Source: Bacilli bacterium (GTDB lineage: Bacteria; Bacillota_I; Bacilli_A; RFN20; CAG-826). From it: a stretch of 44,678 nt of DNA. The notes below the pieces were generated by a model. That model was given only the letters and a program-made list of their open reading frames with translations. It did not search any database and was not told where the DNA came from. The translations under genes and the position numbers were made by a program. The stretch covers positions 1 to 44,678 of the forward strand of contig JAFTDF010000035.1 of the NCBI GenBank assembly GCA_017454295.1. Direction: 5' to 3'. This document shows, piece by piece, positions 7,544 through 17,201 of this stretch (positions are counted from its first letter, which is position 1; the number at the start of each line of letters is the position of its first letter).

Positions 7544-7574
7544 TAGAGAACACCTATCCGCAATAAGGCGTTAA
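7521..7574 (+). pseudogene. Truncated AbiEii toxin remnant
   Basis: Reads MLLKKNYDREHLSA and then diverges to a stop after three more residues. Bases 7518-7562 are identical to 5765-5809, the junction of antitoxin and toxin in copy 1. Identity stops abruptly after that, which marks a recombination or deletion boundary. Confidence 0.8.
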
Positions 7575-7594
7575 ATGAAATCTAGCTATGGTCT

Positions 7595-8455
7595 TTATTT
7601 AGTGGAAGATCCACTCTTTCTTGCTAAGGCAAAGAACGATGAACCAATGCCTAATGGCAACAAGAACAACAACGTTTCAATCCCATATCCATAGGCGGCA
7701 GCCCAGGATTCTTTCACCGCAAAGTATTGATGGCTATACATCCAAAGATGGAGATAGTTGGCTTTATAACTAAACGGGATCAGTAACACCACCGCAGCTG
7801 CAAAGGATAGCAAAAACACCATCGGGATTTGCCACCACTGAAAGCCGAATCGGCGATTGAGAGCCGCTGATAAGGGAACGGCAAAGAACAACACACCACT
7901 AATTAGATAAGAATAAGGCTCATGGATTAAGAAGATGCCTAATAAGGCATAGGTCAGGCAGATTGCCATGATCGCCACGACAATAGTCATTTGAATCTTG
8001 GGATGATTCTTTAGTAAACCAATCAAAAGGCCTAATGGGCCAGTGGCCGCAGCGACGAGCAAATAGATGAGGTCATATCGTAACGTGACCGATAGAAGTT
8101 CGATCACGGGTTTGCCATATTCAGTAGATAGTCTCCCAAAATCGCCTTGAGAGAATAGACGGCTTAGACCCGAATAGAAGCGTTCATCTACGGATAAAAG
8201 CCGATAATAAGCGATGCTCCCGTTCTCCGTTACAAAGGTCACATCATAGTTTTGCTTTAAAGGGTCCACCGCTTGCATACGCCCAAGCAATTCTTGGAAG
8301 AGAACAAACTGACGAAGTCCTTCATTTCCCAATGGGTAAGACAGAGTCTGGGGTTCCAAAGCGTGATAAATAATCGAAAAAACGGCGAAAGATAAAGCAA
8401 CGCTCAATATAACAGCACCGCTTAGAAGCAGGCTAAACAGCAAATAACGTTTCAT
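7595..8455 (-). CDS. Orphan six-helix membrane protein, N-terminal half OppB-like
   Basis: 286 residues with about six hydrophobic helices (roughly 5-33, 118-142, 148-175, 180-202, 210-235, 256-280). An outside loop follows the first helix. The start MKRYLLFSLLLSGAV and the later DFGRLSTEYGKPV, just before helix 2, resemble the N-terminal part of OppB/DppB peptide-transporter permeases. I cannot see the EAA loop expected in the second half, and no other Opp gene is nearby. It may be a divergent or degenerate permease domain with another role. No Shine-Dalgarno. The promoter TTGCCA-N16-TATGAT ends 7 nt before the ATG. Confidence 0.5.
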   Translation of the reverse strand: MKRYLLFSLLLSGAVILSVALSFAVFSIIYHALEPQTLSYPLGNEGLRQFVLFQELLGRMQAVDPLKQNYDVTFVTENGSIAYYRLLSVDERFYSGLSRLFSQGDFGRLSTEYGKPVIELLSVTLRYDLIYLLVAAATGPLGLLIGLLKNHPKIQMTIVVAIMAICLTYALLGIFLIHEPYSYLISGVLFFAVPLSAALNRRFGFQWWQIPMVFLLSFAAAVVLLIPFSYKANYLHLWMYSHQYFAVKESWAAAYGYGIETLLFLLPLGIGSSFFALARKSGSSTK

Positions 8456-8462
8456 CTATTTC

Positions 8463-8490
8463 ATCATAGATAAAGCCCAATGTTTGGCAA
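8463..8490 (-). promoter_or_regulatory. Promoter of the OppB-like gene, leaderless geometry
   Basis: On the minus strand TTGCCA (8490-8485), 16 nt, TATGAT (8468-8463), then 7 nt to the ATG at 8455. Confidence 0.65.
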
Positions 8491-8528
8491 ATTCTTTTTC
8501 TATACGTACATAAACGTTTAAAACAAGA

Positions 8529-8549
8529 TTGTTATAGGTTTGTTATAAT
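8529..8549 (+). promoter_or_regulatory. Extended -10 promoter of the MazG-DUF2075 operon
   Basis: TGTTATAAT (8541-8549) is an extended -10. TTGTTATA occurs at 8529 and 8540, an 11-bp direct step, and a 10-bp palindrome TAAACGTTTA lies just upstream. The leader carries CCGGAGG before ATG 8580. Confidence 0.55.
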
Positions 8550-8579
8550 TTGCCCATCATCAATCCGGAGGAATGAAAC

Positions 8580-8900
8580 ATGAAGCCGGCAACGATTGAA
8601 CGCATCCGCAACTTTACCACAGACCGGGATTGGGACCAGTTTCATAGTCCCGCCAACTTAGCCAAAAGCATCGCTATTGAGGCATCTGAGCTGTTGGAAT
8701 GCTTTCAATGGGACGAGCAAAACTACGACCTCGATGCCGTGAAAGAAGAATTGGCCGACGTGATCGTCTATTGCCAGGATATGCTCGATAAACTCGGGCT
8801 GGATGTTGATGAAATCGTCAATGCTAAGATGACAAAAAACGAAGCGAAGTATCCCGTGGCCAAAGCCAAAGGCAAAGCGGATAAGTACAACAAGTTATGA
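8580..8900 (+). CDS. MazG-like nucleotide pyrophosphohydrolase
   Basis: 106 residues, the usual size of single-domain MazG-like proteins. The metal-binding helices are visible: EASELLE (E34, E37) and EELADVI (E57, D60), together with a conserved FQW. Members hydrolyse nucleoside triphosphates to monophosphate and pyrophosphate; the natural substrate here is unknown. GGAGG lies about 8 nt before the ATG. Its stop overlaps the ATG of the next gene (ATGA), so the two are translationally coupled. That suggests this enzyme is part of the same module as the DUF2075 protein rather than housekeeping. Confidence 0.85.
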   Translation: MKPATIERIRNFTTDRDWDQFHSPANLAKSIAIEASELLECFQWDEQNYDLDAVKEELADVIVYCQDMLDKLGLDVDEIVNAKMTKNEAKYPVAKAKGKADKYNKL

Positions 8901-10744
8901 TTGTTTATCACGAAACATTGAAGACGTTCCGCGAAAACGTCACGCTCAACCAAATGGCCTCTCTTTTGGCCGAGTCGCTCAAAGAAAAAGGCCTCAGCGG
9001 CGGTTCCCCAAGCGAGATTAACTCTTGGAATAATTCTCTTCATTTTATGAAGGACGTTTTGGATGATCCCTCTTTCTCTCCCGAATGCGAAGTCGCGGTT
9101 GAATACAACATCCCTCAAACTTCAAGACGCGTGGACTTCATGCTTCTTGGCAACAACGGACAAGACGACCATGTCGTTGTGGTTGAATTAAAGCAATGGG
9201 CCAAAGTTAGCAAAGTAGATGACAACTGCCCGCACTCAATCCTCTCCGATTTGAAATCCCATGAGCCGGCTCCCCACCCATCTTACCAAGCTTTTTCTTA
9301 CAAATGTTTACTTCTGAACTACTGCGATGGCGTTGCCATCGAAGAGCAAACGATTAAGCCATGTGCCTATCTCCATAACCTTTCGGAACAATATAGGACA
9401 ACCATCGAGGACCCCATTTATCAGGAATGGATTGAAGAAGCTCCTCTTTTCTTGCAAAAAGACGTACTGAAAATGCGGAACTTCATCCGCCAATACATTT
9501 CGTTAAAGGCAAAAGATGGTTCCCTTTTATACCATGTCGAACGGGGGCACCTCAAACCCACTAAATCTTTGCAGGATTCCTTGGATTCCATGTTATGCGG
9601 AAACGAAGAATTCCAAATGATTGATGAGCAGGCGGTCGCCTACGACAAAATCATGAAGGCCATCCGCGACTCCCAAAACGACACGAAAAAACACGTCATC
9701 ATCATTACGGGAGGGCCGGGGACCGGGAAGTCTGTCCTTGCCGTCAACGTGTTGGCCCGCTGCATCATCGACCTCGGGCTTAACGCTTCCTATATCACCA
9801 AAAACATGGCCCCACGTAAGTGCTATGCAAATCTCCTGGCAAAAGGGAACGCGAAGAAAATGGTCAATCTCGGAAAAGCGTTTCTTTCGCCACACGCGCT
9901 GCCGTCTTGCTCGGTCAACGGCATCGATGTCGGCATCTATGATGAAGCTCATCGCATGCAGAAAAAACCTTATCAATACCGCGGGGACGATATGCTAGCG
10001 GATGCGATTCGAGCCGCGAAAGTATCCGTCTTTTTCGTGGATGACGACCAGCGAATAACAATCAATGATATTTATCGCGTCGATACCATTGTCGACTATG
10101 CAAAACGGCAAAACGCCGTTGTCCATCGTCCTTTAGAATTGGTTTCCCAGTTCCGATGCGATGGAAGCGACGGCTATATTGCCTTTGTCGATAATCTTTT
10201 GGGGATTCGTGCCACTGCCAATCAAAAGTTAGGCTTCAATGAGATGGACGTGCGTGTATTTGATGACCCCACAGAGATGAGGGAAGAACTACGAAAGCGG
10301 AACGAGGAAAACGGAAAATCCCGCATGATTGCCGGATATTGTTATGATTGGGACGTGCGTTATAAAAGGGATGAATTCGACATAAAAATCGGAAATTTCA
10401 AAGCGAAATGGAATCTAGAGAATGACGAGTTTTGGGCCGTTAACCCCAAGTCGTTCGAAGAAGTCGGATGCATCCACACCTGCCAAGGAATGGAATTTGA
10501 TTACGTCGGCGTGCTTATTGGCAAAGATCTCTATTTCGACGGAGATAAAGTCCAAACGAATCGCAACGCGATTTCAAAAGATGACCGCACCAGCGGCATC
10601 CGTTTAAAAACAACATCCAACGAAGATGCAGACCGTTTGATTCGGCGCACCTACAAAGTTTTGCTAACCCGTGGTCTCAAGGGCTGTTATATCTATTGTG
10701 AAGATAAAGCCTTACGCGACTACATTAAAAAGATGATCGCCTAG
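8897..10744 (+). CDS. DUF2075 helicase-like ATPase with PD-(D/E)XK-like N-terminus
   Basis: 615 residues. The N-terminal region has RRVDFMLLG (D80) and VVVVELKQW (E97, K99), a D...ExK pattern typical of restriction-endonuclease folds. From about residue 265 a superfamily 1-like DUF2075 domain follows: Walker A TGGPGTGKS (about 273-281), DEAH (about 348-351), then FVDDDQR and a late CQGMEFDYVGV motif. DUF2075 is also called Schlafen group 3-like helicase. Start ATG 8897 overlaps the MazG stop. Nuclease plus helicase plus nucleotide hydrolase is reminiscent of phage defence, but that role is inferred. It converges with addA, 7 bp apart. Confidence 0.8.
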   Translation: MIVYHETLKTFRENVTLNQMASLLAESLKEKGLSGGSPSEINSWNNSLHFMKDVLDDPSFSPECEVAVEYNIPQTSRRVDFMLLGNNGQDDHVVVVELKQWAKVSKVDDNCPHSILSDLKSHEPAPHPSYQAFSYKCLLLNYCDGVAIEEQTIKPCAYLHNLSEQYRTTIEDPIYQEWIEEAPLFLQKDVLKMRNFIRQYISLKAKDGSLLYHVERGHLKPTKSLQDSLDSMLCGNEEFQMIDEQAVAYDKIMKAIRDSQNDTKKHVIIITGGPGTGKSVLAVNVLARCIIDLGLNASYITKNMAPRKCYANLLAKGNAKKMVNLGKAFLSPHALPSCSVNGIDVGIYDEAHRMQKKPYQYRGDDMLADAIRAAKVSVFFVDDDQRITINDIYRVDTIVDYAKRQNAVVHRPLELVSQFRCDGSDGYIAFVDNLLGIRATANQKLGFNEMDVRVFDDPTEMREELRKRNEENGKSRMIAGYCYDWDVRYKRDEFDIKIGNFKAKWNLENDEFWAVNPKSFEEVGCIHTCQGMEFDYVGVLIGKDLYFDGDKVQTNRNAISKDDRTSGIRLKTTSNEDADRLIRRTYKVLLTRGLKGCYIYCEDKALRDYIKKMIA

Positions 10745-10751
10745 GCCAGTT

Positions 10752-13700
10752 TCATTCCGCCTCAACCGTTTTCACTTCCTGGTCGACTAGAGAAACAAGA
10801 ACCAAACGGATTTGGTCTTTGCTTACGTCAAAGATGCGTTCGATATTACGTTGATAGGCGTGAAGCTGTTCTTCATAAGCCTCATCATCAATGTTCTTCG
10901 TCTTCCAATCGATGATGGTATAGATACCGTCTTTGATGACGAGCAAATCGATGAATCCAGTCGTTTTCAAATCGGCATCATAATAGCCATATTCCGGCAA
11001 GAACTTGCCACCTTCTAATTCTTGGAATAAAGGAAGATTTATTACGTGCTCAACTAGCTGCCGATCCTTTGCGTTAGGGATAAAGGAGAGATCGCGGCTT
11101 TGCCAATCCACCAGTTCCATCAAACGATGCAAACGGACGCCTCGGCCTAGGAAAGATTTAACCGGGGTATCCTCATCGCTAGGCACATTCTTTTTACTAG
11201 CCCTTTTCCGCTCCCTGATGGGGAAAGCAATCTCATCGTCATTGATTTGATTTCCCTGCAAATCACGGATATGTAGATGGAAAACGCCCGTCTTTTCTTG
11301 CTTATTCCAAGTATGGGGAATCACGGTATCCGGGTAGGAAGTGGAAGCATAGGAGATGCGCCCCACATAGTCATATCCATCGAATACATAGGCATAAAGA
11401 TCTAAGACCGCTTGAGCCATGACGGAAGGAATATCGCTATCATCCTTTGGCTTCTTGAGACCGAAGAAGGTGACGTCTTCTTCAAATAAGGCTTTGCCAA
11501 AGCGGCGCACCGCCGTAATGATCTCTGCCTCGCTAGGCGCGGCAAAGGTGGTTGTCTGTTTCTTTTGGGGACGCGACTTACCTAAAAGGGCAAAGGTCAC
11601 CTGTTCTTCATCGGAAGAGACTTGGCCTTCCGGGATAAACGCGGCCACTAAATCATCCTTATTTTGGATGGAGCGTTGGGGGAAGGCGTAAGCCCCATAG
11701 AGACGACAAAGGAAATCAAAGTCGTCTTTTTTGGCGAGGGCCTGCTTATGGTAATCGGTATAGAGGTCTACCTTCATCTTGGTGATTAGCTGATCGAGTT
11801 CTTTGGTTTCATTGCTCTTGAAATAGGCTTTGCCAAGCGTTTGGTAAATCTCAAAGGCATCCTTGCCCAGTTCTTCTTCCGACAAAGGCAACGCGCCATT
11901 TTGGGTGAAATTGACGTTGCGAAGATAAGTGTCGTAATCAGTTTGTTGGAGGATTCCGGCAGCGAGCTTCTCTTTGATGAGTTCCGGATGGAACGCGAAA
12001 TAATGGGGCACGGAACCGAGCATCTCATATAAAGACCCTTTCCGTTTCGGGTCATCCCCGACAATATAGATGGCGTTCTCCGCTCGGGTTAACGCAACAT
12101 AAAGCACGCGCACGTGCTCATCCATTTCGGGATCGCTATCTTTTTGATGGGACAGGTAAAGACGATAAGACAAGGAATAGACGCTGCCCCGGTCTTGGCC
12201 TTCGCTTAAGCAATAATTGGGCAAAAGCATCCCATAGCGAGTGGAGAAGGCATAATCGGGTTTATTGAAGGAACTGCCTATGGACAATAGGTTCTGACTC
12301 GAAGGGAGGAAGATGATCTTCCTCTCCAAACCCTTGGAAGCGTGAATGGTCATCAAATCCACGGAGTTCTCGACTTCGGTGTCGTTATCCACTTTCAAAT
12401 CGAGTTCATATTTCCGGATCGAGGCGAATAAGGCCACGAACTCTTTTAAACCCTCCCCCGCTTTTTCTTCGGAAAGGACCATCTGATGGAGGGATTCGAT
12501 CTTAGCGATATTGCCTTCGATATCCCCAAGGAGATAGAGACGGTCCATGACATGGAACGAAGAAAGCAGATCCAAGAAGATGGTGTTGAGTGAGCTATGC
12601 TCATGTTCGCGGCAGAATCCATCCAAAGCCACCATGATGGGGTCACTTAATATCGCGTGTAATTCCTCTTCCCCTTCTTTGGGAACGTAAGAAATCAAAT
12701 CGTAGATCTTCTCATCGGAATAGCCATAGGCGTAGCTTCTTGCCACCGAAGCGAAAAGATGTTTCACATCGACGGGGATTCCCTCTAGTTTCCAGGCGAC
12801 CAAGGATAATAACGACTGCAATAAGATGATGGCGTCGATTTCCCGTAGATTGGTGGTGACGGAGATGTTTAGGGGGATGCCGGCTTGGTTGAAGGCGCTT
12901 TGGAACCATGGGAATTTGGTCTTATTTCTGGTTAAGATCGCGAAGTCTTTATAGGCGCAAGGACGGATGCCGCCAATGGAACGGTCATAGACGGGATAGC
13001 CTTCTTCCACCATCTTGGAAATCGTATCGATGATGGTGCGGATTTCATAATCCAAGCGTTCCCCTTTTTGGATGGGGCGAGGCGAGAGAATCCGGTAGAT
13101 GCCAAAATGGTCATAAGGTTTGCCATAGATATCCACTTCGTCATCATAAGTGAGTTGTTCCTTCGGATCGGCATAATCAATGGAACCATTCTCCAAAGTC
13201 ATGTAGCGTTGGAAGATATAGTTGATTTGCCTTAATAACGCCTTCCCGGAACGGTAATTCCGGTTCATGTGGATGACTTGTCCCGCCTCACTATCCTCGT
13301 AAGAACGTTGCCGTGCCCGGAACAGTTCCACGTTGCTATTACGGAAGGCATAGATCGATTGTTTGGCATCGCCTACGCAGAATAGATGGGCCGCCTCCCC
13401 CGCTTCATCGGGGCAAAGCAAACTATTGATGAAGAGCTCTTGGAAGTCGTTGGTGTCTTGGTATTCATCCACCATGATGTATTTGAAACGGGACCGGATT
13501 TCTCTAGCGATGTCTTCATACTTTGGATCGCTTAGCAACGTTAAGGCAAAGGAAGAGATATCGGCAAAGGTAAAGGCGTTGATGGACTTCTTATAGTCCA
13601 ATAAGGCGCTTTCCAATTGGATGACGATATCGAGGAACAAGTGGATATCCTCTTTAAATGAGCGAATTAAGCCAAAGGCTTCCGTTTCGGAAGCGGCAAA

Positions 13701-14717
13701 GGACTTGGCTTCGATTAGTTTGGCGTCCAGCGTAAAGAAGAGGTAATGGAGCGGACCCCACACCGCTTTGACCTTGGCTTCGGAATCGGGGTCGGCGAGG
13801 TTTTTCTTCGACACCGATTTGCCGATATCGGCATGGACAATTTCAAACGCTTGAACCGCTTGGATAAAGTCCATGCCTTCCAGGTCGAGCAAGGCCAAGG
13901 CGGCTTCATACATACTTTGGCAATAAACCTTGTCATCAAATAAGAATGTACGGATATCTTTTTGGAATAGGCGTGCATCGCCAAAGGCGGTCTTTAACGA
14001 TTCGGGAGAACGACTCTCCCCGAAGACTTCCTCGTAATGGCGTTCGATGAAATAAGACTCATAAAGCGTTTCTTTGATGATTTGCTTTTGGGATTCGATG
14101 AATTCATCGAAGAAACCACGACACGCTTCATCGGAGAGATAACGTTCATCATATTCCTTTAAGAACGCCTCCTTTTGGGAGGGTAGCATCTTCTCTAACT
14201 GGCGGTCCAAATCCAGGATGATGGTTTTAATCCGCTTCTCATCCCGGGTGGCAAACTTGGGGAAGGTGGCCAATAGGCGCTCCCGTAAAGCGGGATCTTC
14301 GTAATAGGTGGCCATCACTTGATCGAATAACTCCGCCTTTTTCGCTTCCATGACGGATTCGTTAGCGATGCTGATTTGATGGGATAATCCGAGGGCCCCC
14401 GCATAGGTGGAGACCAAATACTGCGAAAAGGAATCAAACGTCTGGATATGGGCGGAAGGCATTTCTTCCGCTAACGGGGAATTAGCTTCCTGAAACCGCG
14501 CAATAATCCGCTCTTTCATCTCATGGGCGGCATTATTGGTGAAGGTCAAAACCAATAGCTCACTTGGTTTTATTTCCCCGGATTCGATTAAACGGTAGAC
14601 CCGTTCGGACAAGGTTTTCGTCTTTCCCGATCCCGCTCCGGCGGAAATCAAAAGGTTCACCTTGCTGGAGGCATCGATCGCCATTTGCTGTTCGCGGTTA
14701 AACTTCGGCTTACTCAT
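10752..14717 (-). CDS. addA: AddA, helicase-nuclease subunit of AddAB
   Basis: 1321 residues from ATG 14717. Walker A AGAGSGKT (26-33) and the UvrD-type motifs TFTNNAAHEMKERI, VDEYQDTN, GDAKQSIYAF and VRVLYVALTRAEN are all present. The C-terminal RecB-like nuclease shows GFIDLLV and IIDWKTK (about 1270). With AddB it processes double-strand DNA ends to Chi-recombinogenic tails for RecA. GGAGG precedes the ATG inside the end of addB, and the genes overlap by 8 bp. The in-frame ATG seven codons further upstream lacks a Shine-Dalgarno. Slightly longer than typical Bacillus AddA. Confidence 0.95.
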   Translation of the reverse strand: MSKPKFNREQQMAIDASSKVNLLISAGAGSGKTKTLSERVYRLIESGEIKPSELLVLTFTNNAAHEMKERIIARFQEANSPLAEEMPSAHIQTFDSFSQYLVSTYAGALGLSHQISIANESVMEAKKAELFDQVMATYYEDPALRERLLATFPKFATRDEKRIKTIILDLDRQLEKMLPSQKEAFLKEYDERYLSDEACRGFFDEFIESQKQIIKETLYESYFIERHYEEVFGESRSPESLKTAFGDARLFQKDIRTFLFDDKVYCQSMYEAALALLDLEGMDFIQAVQAFEIVHADIGKSVSKKNLADPDSEAKVKAVWGPLHYLFFTLDAKLIEAKSFAASETEAFGLIRSFKEDIHLFLDIVIQLESALLDYKKSINAFTFADISSFALTLLSDPKYEDIAREIRSRFKYIMVDEYQDTNDFQELFINSLLCPDEAGEAAHLFCVGDAKQSIYAFRNSNVELFRARQRSYEDSEAGQVIHMNRNYRSGKALLRQINYIFQRYMTLENGSIDYADPKEQLTYDDEVDIYGKPYDHFGIYRILSPRPIQKGERLDYEIRTIIDTISKMVEEGYPVYDRSIGGIRPCAYKDFAILTRNKTKFPWFQSAFNQAGIPLNISVTTNLREIDAIILLQSLLSLVAWKLEGIPVDVKHLFASVARSYAYGYSDEKIYDLISYVPKEGEEELHAILSDPIMVALDGFCREHEHSSLNTIFLDLLSSFHVMDRLYLLGDIEGNIAKIESLHQMVLSEEKAGEGLKEFVALFASIRKYELDLKVDNDTEVENSVDLMTIHASKGLERKIIFLPSSQNLLSIGSSFNKPDYAFSTRYGMLLPNYCLSEGQDRGSVYSLSYRLYLSHQKDSDPEMDEHVRVLYVALTRAENAIYIVGDDPKRKGSLYEMLGSVPHYFAFHPELIKEKLAAGILQQTDYDTYLRNVNFTQNGALPLSEEELGKDAFEIYQTLGKAYFKSNETKELDQLITKMKVDLYTDYHKQALAKKDDFDFLCRLYGAYAFPQRSIQNKDDLVAAFIPEGQVSSDEEQVTFALLGKSRPQKKQTTTFAAPSEAEIITAVRRFGKALFEEDVTFFGLKKPKDDSDIPSVMAQAVLDLYAYVFDGYDYVGRISYASTSYPDTVIPHTWNKQEKTGVFHLHIRDLQGNQINDDEIAFPIRERKRASKKNVPSDEDTPVKSFLGRGVRLHRLMELVDWQSRDLSFIPNAKDRQLVEHVINLPLFQELEGGKFLPEYGYYDADLKTTGFIDLLVIKDGIYTIIDWKTKNIDDEAYEEQLHAYQRNIERIFDVSKDQIRLVLVSLVDQEVKTVEAE

Positions 14718-17172
14718 CGGCGCCCTCCTCTTCGTCATCTCTTAATAATTGCTTTCCATAGAAATGTTCTTCAATCTCTTGACGATAGGATTTCTTATCC
14801 CGTCCGGAGTGGTAGCAAATATCCGCATAGGGACAGTTAGAGCAGGGAAAGAAGCCAAAATCTCCCGCTTGGAGATCGCTGGTGGTTGGGGCGATGGGGA
14901 AATCATTGCGCAAGATGGCTTCGATCATGGTCACGAGCCCTTGCTTGGCGTCCTCGATTAAGGCGCTTAGGTTATAGCCTTCGGGCAAAGAATTGGGAAC
15001 CAAGTTCTCCCCCACTCCATCTACTTGGACAAAGTCCACGTCACGTTTGACGTAATTACCGCCACCGGCTCTGATGGACCCGTCTTTCTTAAAGGCGGTC
15101 TCATCAAGGGAATGCCAATAGGAAGAAGAAACCCTCGTCAATCCTTTCGATGCGGTATAACCAAGGAGATTCTCCCGTTTTAGGGCGCCGCTTTTATCGG
15201 CAAAGACTTTGGAAGGGGAATCGGCAAAACTATGGATGATCATAAAACCGCCGAACATCCCATTTTCGGTGAGATACCGGCTTGAGGGGGAATGTTCTAT
15301 CGCATAGTAATAAAGGGGGAGTTGGGAGGATTGACCTAGAAAGGTCAGTTCGGCCTCGAAGGTTTCCTTACCCGACTTATAGTCGATGATCGTATAGTAC
15401 TTATCCCCACCAAATTCGGTAACAAGCACTTTGTCGATTTTGGCGTTAGCGAAGGTATAGAGGTTTCCATTGCTCCCTTGGAGGGTGAAGGTGATCTTTT
15501 GTTCCGGGGTTTCTTTGACGAAATGCATGGCCCCTTTGGCCTTAGCAATCGAGGCGACGAATTCACGCAACCAAATCTTTGAAATCTCCAGCCACACCTC
15601 TTCTTTTGGGCCGAAGATCGCGTTGCTACGTTCCATGGACTTCCGGTATTCCTCCACCCCTAGAGCAAAGGCGGATTCGAAATCAAAGCCCGGGGATAAG
15701 ACGTTTTCCAATACTTTGTGGATTAACGTGCCAAGCCACATCACATGGGTTCCCAAATTCTCCGAGGGAAGGACTTTGCTTAGATAGTATTTATAGGGGC
15801 AACGGCGATAGGACTCCAAGTCGGTGATGGACCAATTCTTTTTAGGGGAGAAAATGGGGCGACCCACGCCTTGGAAAGAGTGGTCATATCCGCGATAGTC
15901 CTGATAGGCGAAGGGATAGAATTGGCGGTCGAATTGGCCCGCGAGATATAAGCGTCCCGCATCCGAAGTAAAAACGCCGTCTTCATTCCATTCCGTTTTA
16001 TGTATGGCACGCTTATCCCAGCCAAGTTCTTCGATTAACTGGGAATCATAGATCTTATCGGTTAAGTGCTGACGGACCCGCGACAATAAAGCGATATCGT
16101 TATAACGAAGGTAATTGAGTTTTTTCCGGCGGTCTAGTTTGGTGGCGACATAGCTAGGGTTGGCCTCGATTGCGACGAGTTCTTCATCGGTGAATACGTT
16201 TTTGTCGTCATAGACCTTATAGAAGCTGCCATATTGGAAATTGGTGACGTAGATTCGCGCATCGGGATCGAGGACGAATCGGTTCTCAACGGTGATACCC
16301 CGGTCATCGATTTCCTCTTTGATGCCGGAGGCGTTTGCGATTTCTAGCAAGGAGGCATAAGCAAACTCAAAAGGCAAGGAAGCCAAGCCATAATAAGAAA
16401 TGATGTTCCGTAATTCTTCCAAAGACGGATCTCCTAGTTCTTCCTCGGAAAAGGCAAAACTTTTTTCTCGATAAATGTCCGTGGTTTTCTTTTTCACTTC
16501 CGGAATGCTTAAGAAGGGGCGAAGGAAGGTGGCATAAGAAGGGATCTTAAAAAGGGAGGAAGCCAGTTTTACATAGTAAAGGTCGGACTCATCGTTAATA
16601 AGAACCGTGGTTTTCTCTTTTGCGGATTCATCTTCTAGCAAAGATTTCCGAATCGCGGAATAAATGTAGAAATACTGCAAGAACTTATTGGGAAAAGAAG
16701 AGATGGCCGGCGGCTCATCGTCAGGTCGTTTCTTCTTGGCGCCGAGGTCTTCCAAAGTAATGTCGGTAGAGGGAATCCCCTTTCGCCGCAAAAAGGCATG
16801 CAGCTCCTGGTCTTCTTCCATCTCTAGCAAAAGAAGAGGGGAACGGCTGATCTCTAAAGCGCCGAGGTCATCCTGGCGGAAATAACCTTTCGCCTCTAAG
16901 TCTTGATAAAGGGAGAGAAGCTTGGGGTGCTTTTCCACCGCGGCAAGACGAAGCAAACGCACATATTTCTTCGCCGAGCCATAATCGATGCCAAGGCTAA
17001 GCAAATAGGGAATCGGGTCTTTGGCGAAGGAAAACGAAAGCCGGTCGAGAAGTTCGTCTTTGGTGAGGATCTTCCACGAAGCATCGGGGAAAGCGGATTT
17101 GCATTTGAAAACCAAGGGGGTGAGTTCGAAATCGCAAATAAGGATGCACTTTTCCTGAAGACACTCGAGCAT
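14710..17172 (-). CDS. addB: AddB, nuclease subunit of AddAB (compact form)
   Basis: 820 residues, much shorter than the roughly 1160 of Bacillus AddB. The N-terminal Walker A-bearing helicase-like part is reduced; I see no GxxGxGKT. The C-terminal nuclease is intact: LGTLIHKVLE, AKIDKVL, then IIDYKSG. Four cysteines expected for the iron-sulfur staple are present, RRCPYKYYL (about C459) and the C-x2-C-x5-C in PCSNCPYADIC (about 776-784). It is in an operon with addA and overlaps it. AGGA lies 5 nt before the ATG. A TATAAT at 17207-17202 gives a roughly 25-nt leader. Confidence 0.9.
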   Translation of the reverse strand: MLECLQEKCILICDFELTPLVFKCKSAFPDASWKILTKDELLDRLSFSFAKDPIPYLLSLGIDYGSAKKYVRLLRLAAVEKHPKLLSLYQDLEAKGYFRQDDLGALEISRSPLLLLEMEEDQELHAFLRRKGIPSTDITLEDLGAKKKRPDDEPPAISSFPNKFLQYFYIYSAIRKSLLEDESAKEKTTVLINDESDLYYVKLASSLFKIPSYATFLRPFLSIPEVKKKTTDIYREKSFAFSEEELGDPSLEELRNIISYYGLASLPFEFAYASLLEIANASGIKEEIDDRGITVENRFVLDPDARIYVTNFQYGSFYKVYDDKNVFTDEELVAIEANPSYVATKLDRRKKLNYLRYNDIALLSRVRQHLTDKIYDSQLIEELGWDKRAIHKTEWNEDGVFTSDAGRLYLAGQFDRQFYPFAYQDYRGYDHSFQGVGRPIFSPKKNWSITDLESYRRCPYKYYLSKVLPSENLGTHVMWLGTLIHKVLENVLSPGFDFESAFALGVEEYRKSMERSNAIFGPKEEVWLEISKIWLREFVASIAKAKGAMHFVKETPEQKITFTLQGSNGNLYTFANAKIDKVLVTEFGGDKYYTIIDYKSGKETFEAELTFLGQSSQLPLYYYAIEHSPSSRYLTENGMFGGFMIIHSFADSPSKVFADKSGALKRENLLGYTASKGLTRVSSSYWHSLDETAFKKDGSIRAGGGNYVKRDVDFVQVDGVGENLVPNSLPEGYNLSALIEDAKQGLVTMIEAILRNDFPIAPTTSDLQAGDFGFFPCSNCPYADICYHSGRDKKSYRQEIEEHFYGKQLLRDDEEEGADE

Positions 17173-17201
17173 AATTCCTAACCCAAAATAAGGCTCGTTA
17201 A

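Noticed and set aside
14718..14738. AddA start seven codons earlier
   Set aside because: GGAGG is positioned for ATG 14717, and homologues begin close to the Walker A.
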